A stretch of DNA of 7,281 bases from positions 1 to 7,281 of the forward strand of contig VBGS01000037.1 of assembly GCA_005889445.1 (NCBI GenBank), written 5' to 3'. The stretch is from Chloroflexota bacterium (GTDB lineage Bacteria > Chloroflexota > Limnocylindria > P2-11E). Within the stretch, counting starts at the first letter, position 1. Every line of letters starts with the position of its first letter. The notes below the pieces were generated by a model. It was not told the DNA's origin, made no database searches, and saw nothing but the letters and a program-made list of their open reading frames with translations. Shown piece by piece: positions 7,258 to 7,281 of this stretch. Made by a program: the position numbers and the translations under genes.

Positions 7258-7281
7258 AGGAACAACAAAGCCTCCCTGTCT

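Overview
The window is GC-rich (roughly two-thirds G+C by eye, not computed) and tightly packed. Every gene I can support lies on the minus strand, so the transcriptional order runs from the right edge to the left edge. It holds one complete glutamate synthase large-subunit gene, then the first genes of an oligopeptide/dipeptide-type ABC importer: a complete lipoprotein substrate-binding protein, one inner-membrane permease, and the first 62 codons of a second permease cut by the left edge. There are no RNA genes, insertion sequences, CRISPR arrays or sizeable repeats, and no gap without a gene exceeds 70 bases.

Region by region: 7248-2842 (minus) is a 1468-residue class-II-amidotransferase glutamate synthase with glutaminase, central, FMN/Fe-S and C-terminal beta-helix domains. 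Its motifs differ from the classical proteobacterial GltB. After a 51-base gap comes 2790-1153 (minus), a family-5 extracellular solute-binding lipoprotein. Next is 1085-183 (minus), a DppB/OppB-like permease, whose conserved N-terminus lies upstream of its first usable in-frame start. A coupled ATG overlapping the preceding stop is in the wrong frame. Last is 186-1 (minus), the start of a DppC/OppC-like permease joined to the previous gene by a GTGA overlap. The ATPase genes expected for the importer would lie beyond the left edge.

The close spacing suggests that the importer genes, and perhaps the glutamate synthase with them, form one operon. A plausible reading is uptake of peptides or other nitrogen-containing solutes beside glutamate synthesis, but the transported substrate cannot be read from the sequence. 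The high GC, the Ala/Ser/Pro/Gly-rich linker behind the lipobox and the style of glutamate synthase fit an uncultivated Chloroflexota-type or actinobacterial organism; this taxonomic guess is low confidence.

I did not find an undescribed system. The most useful item for a second look is the broken or unconventional start of the first permease gene.
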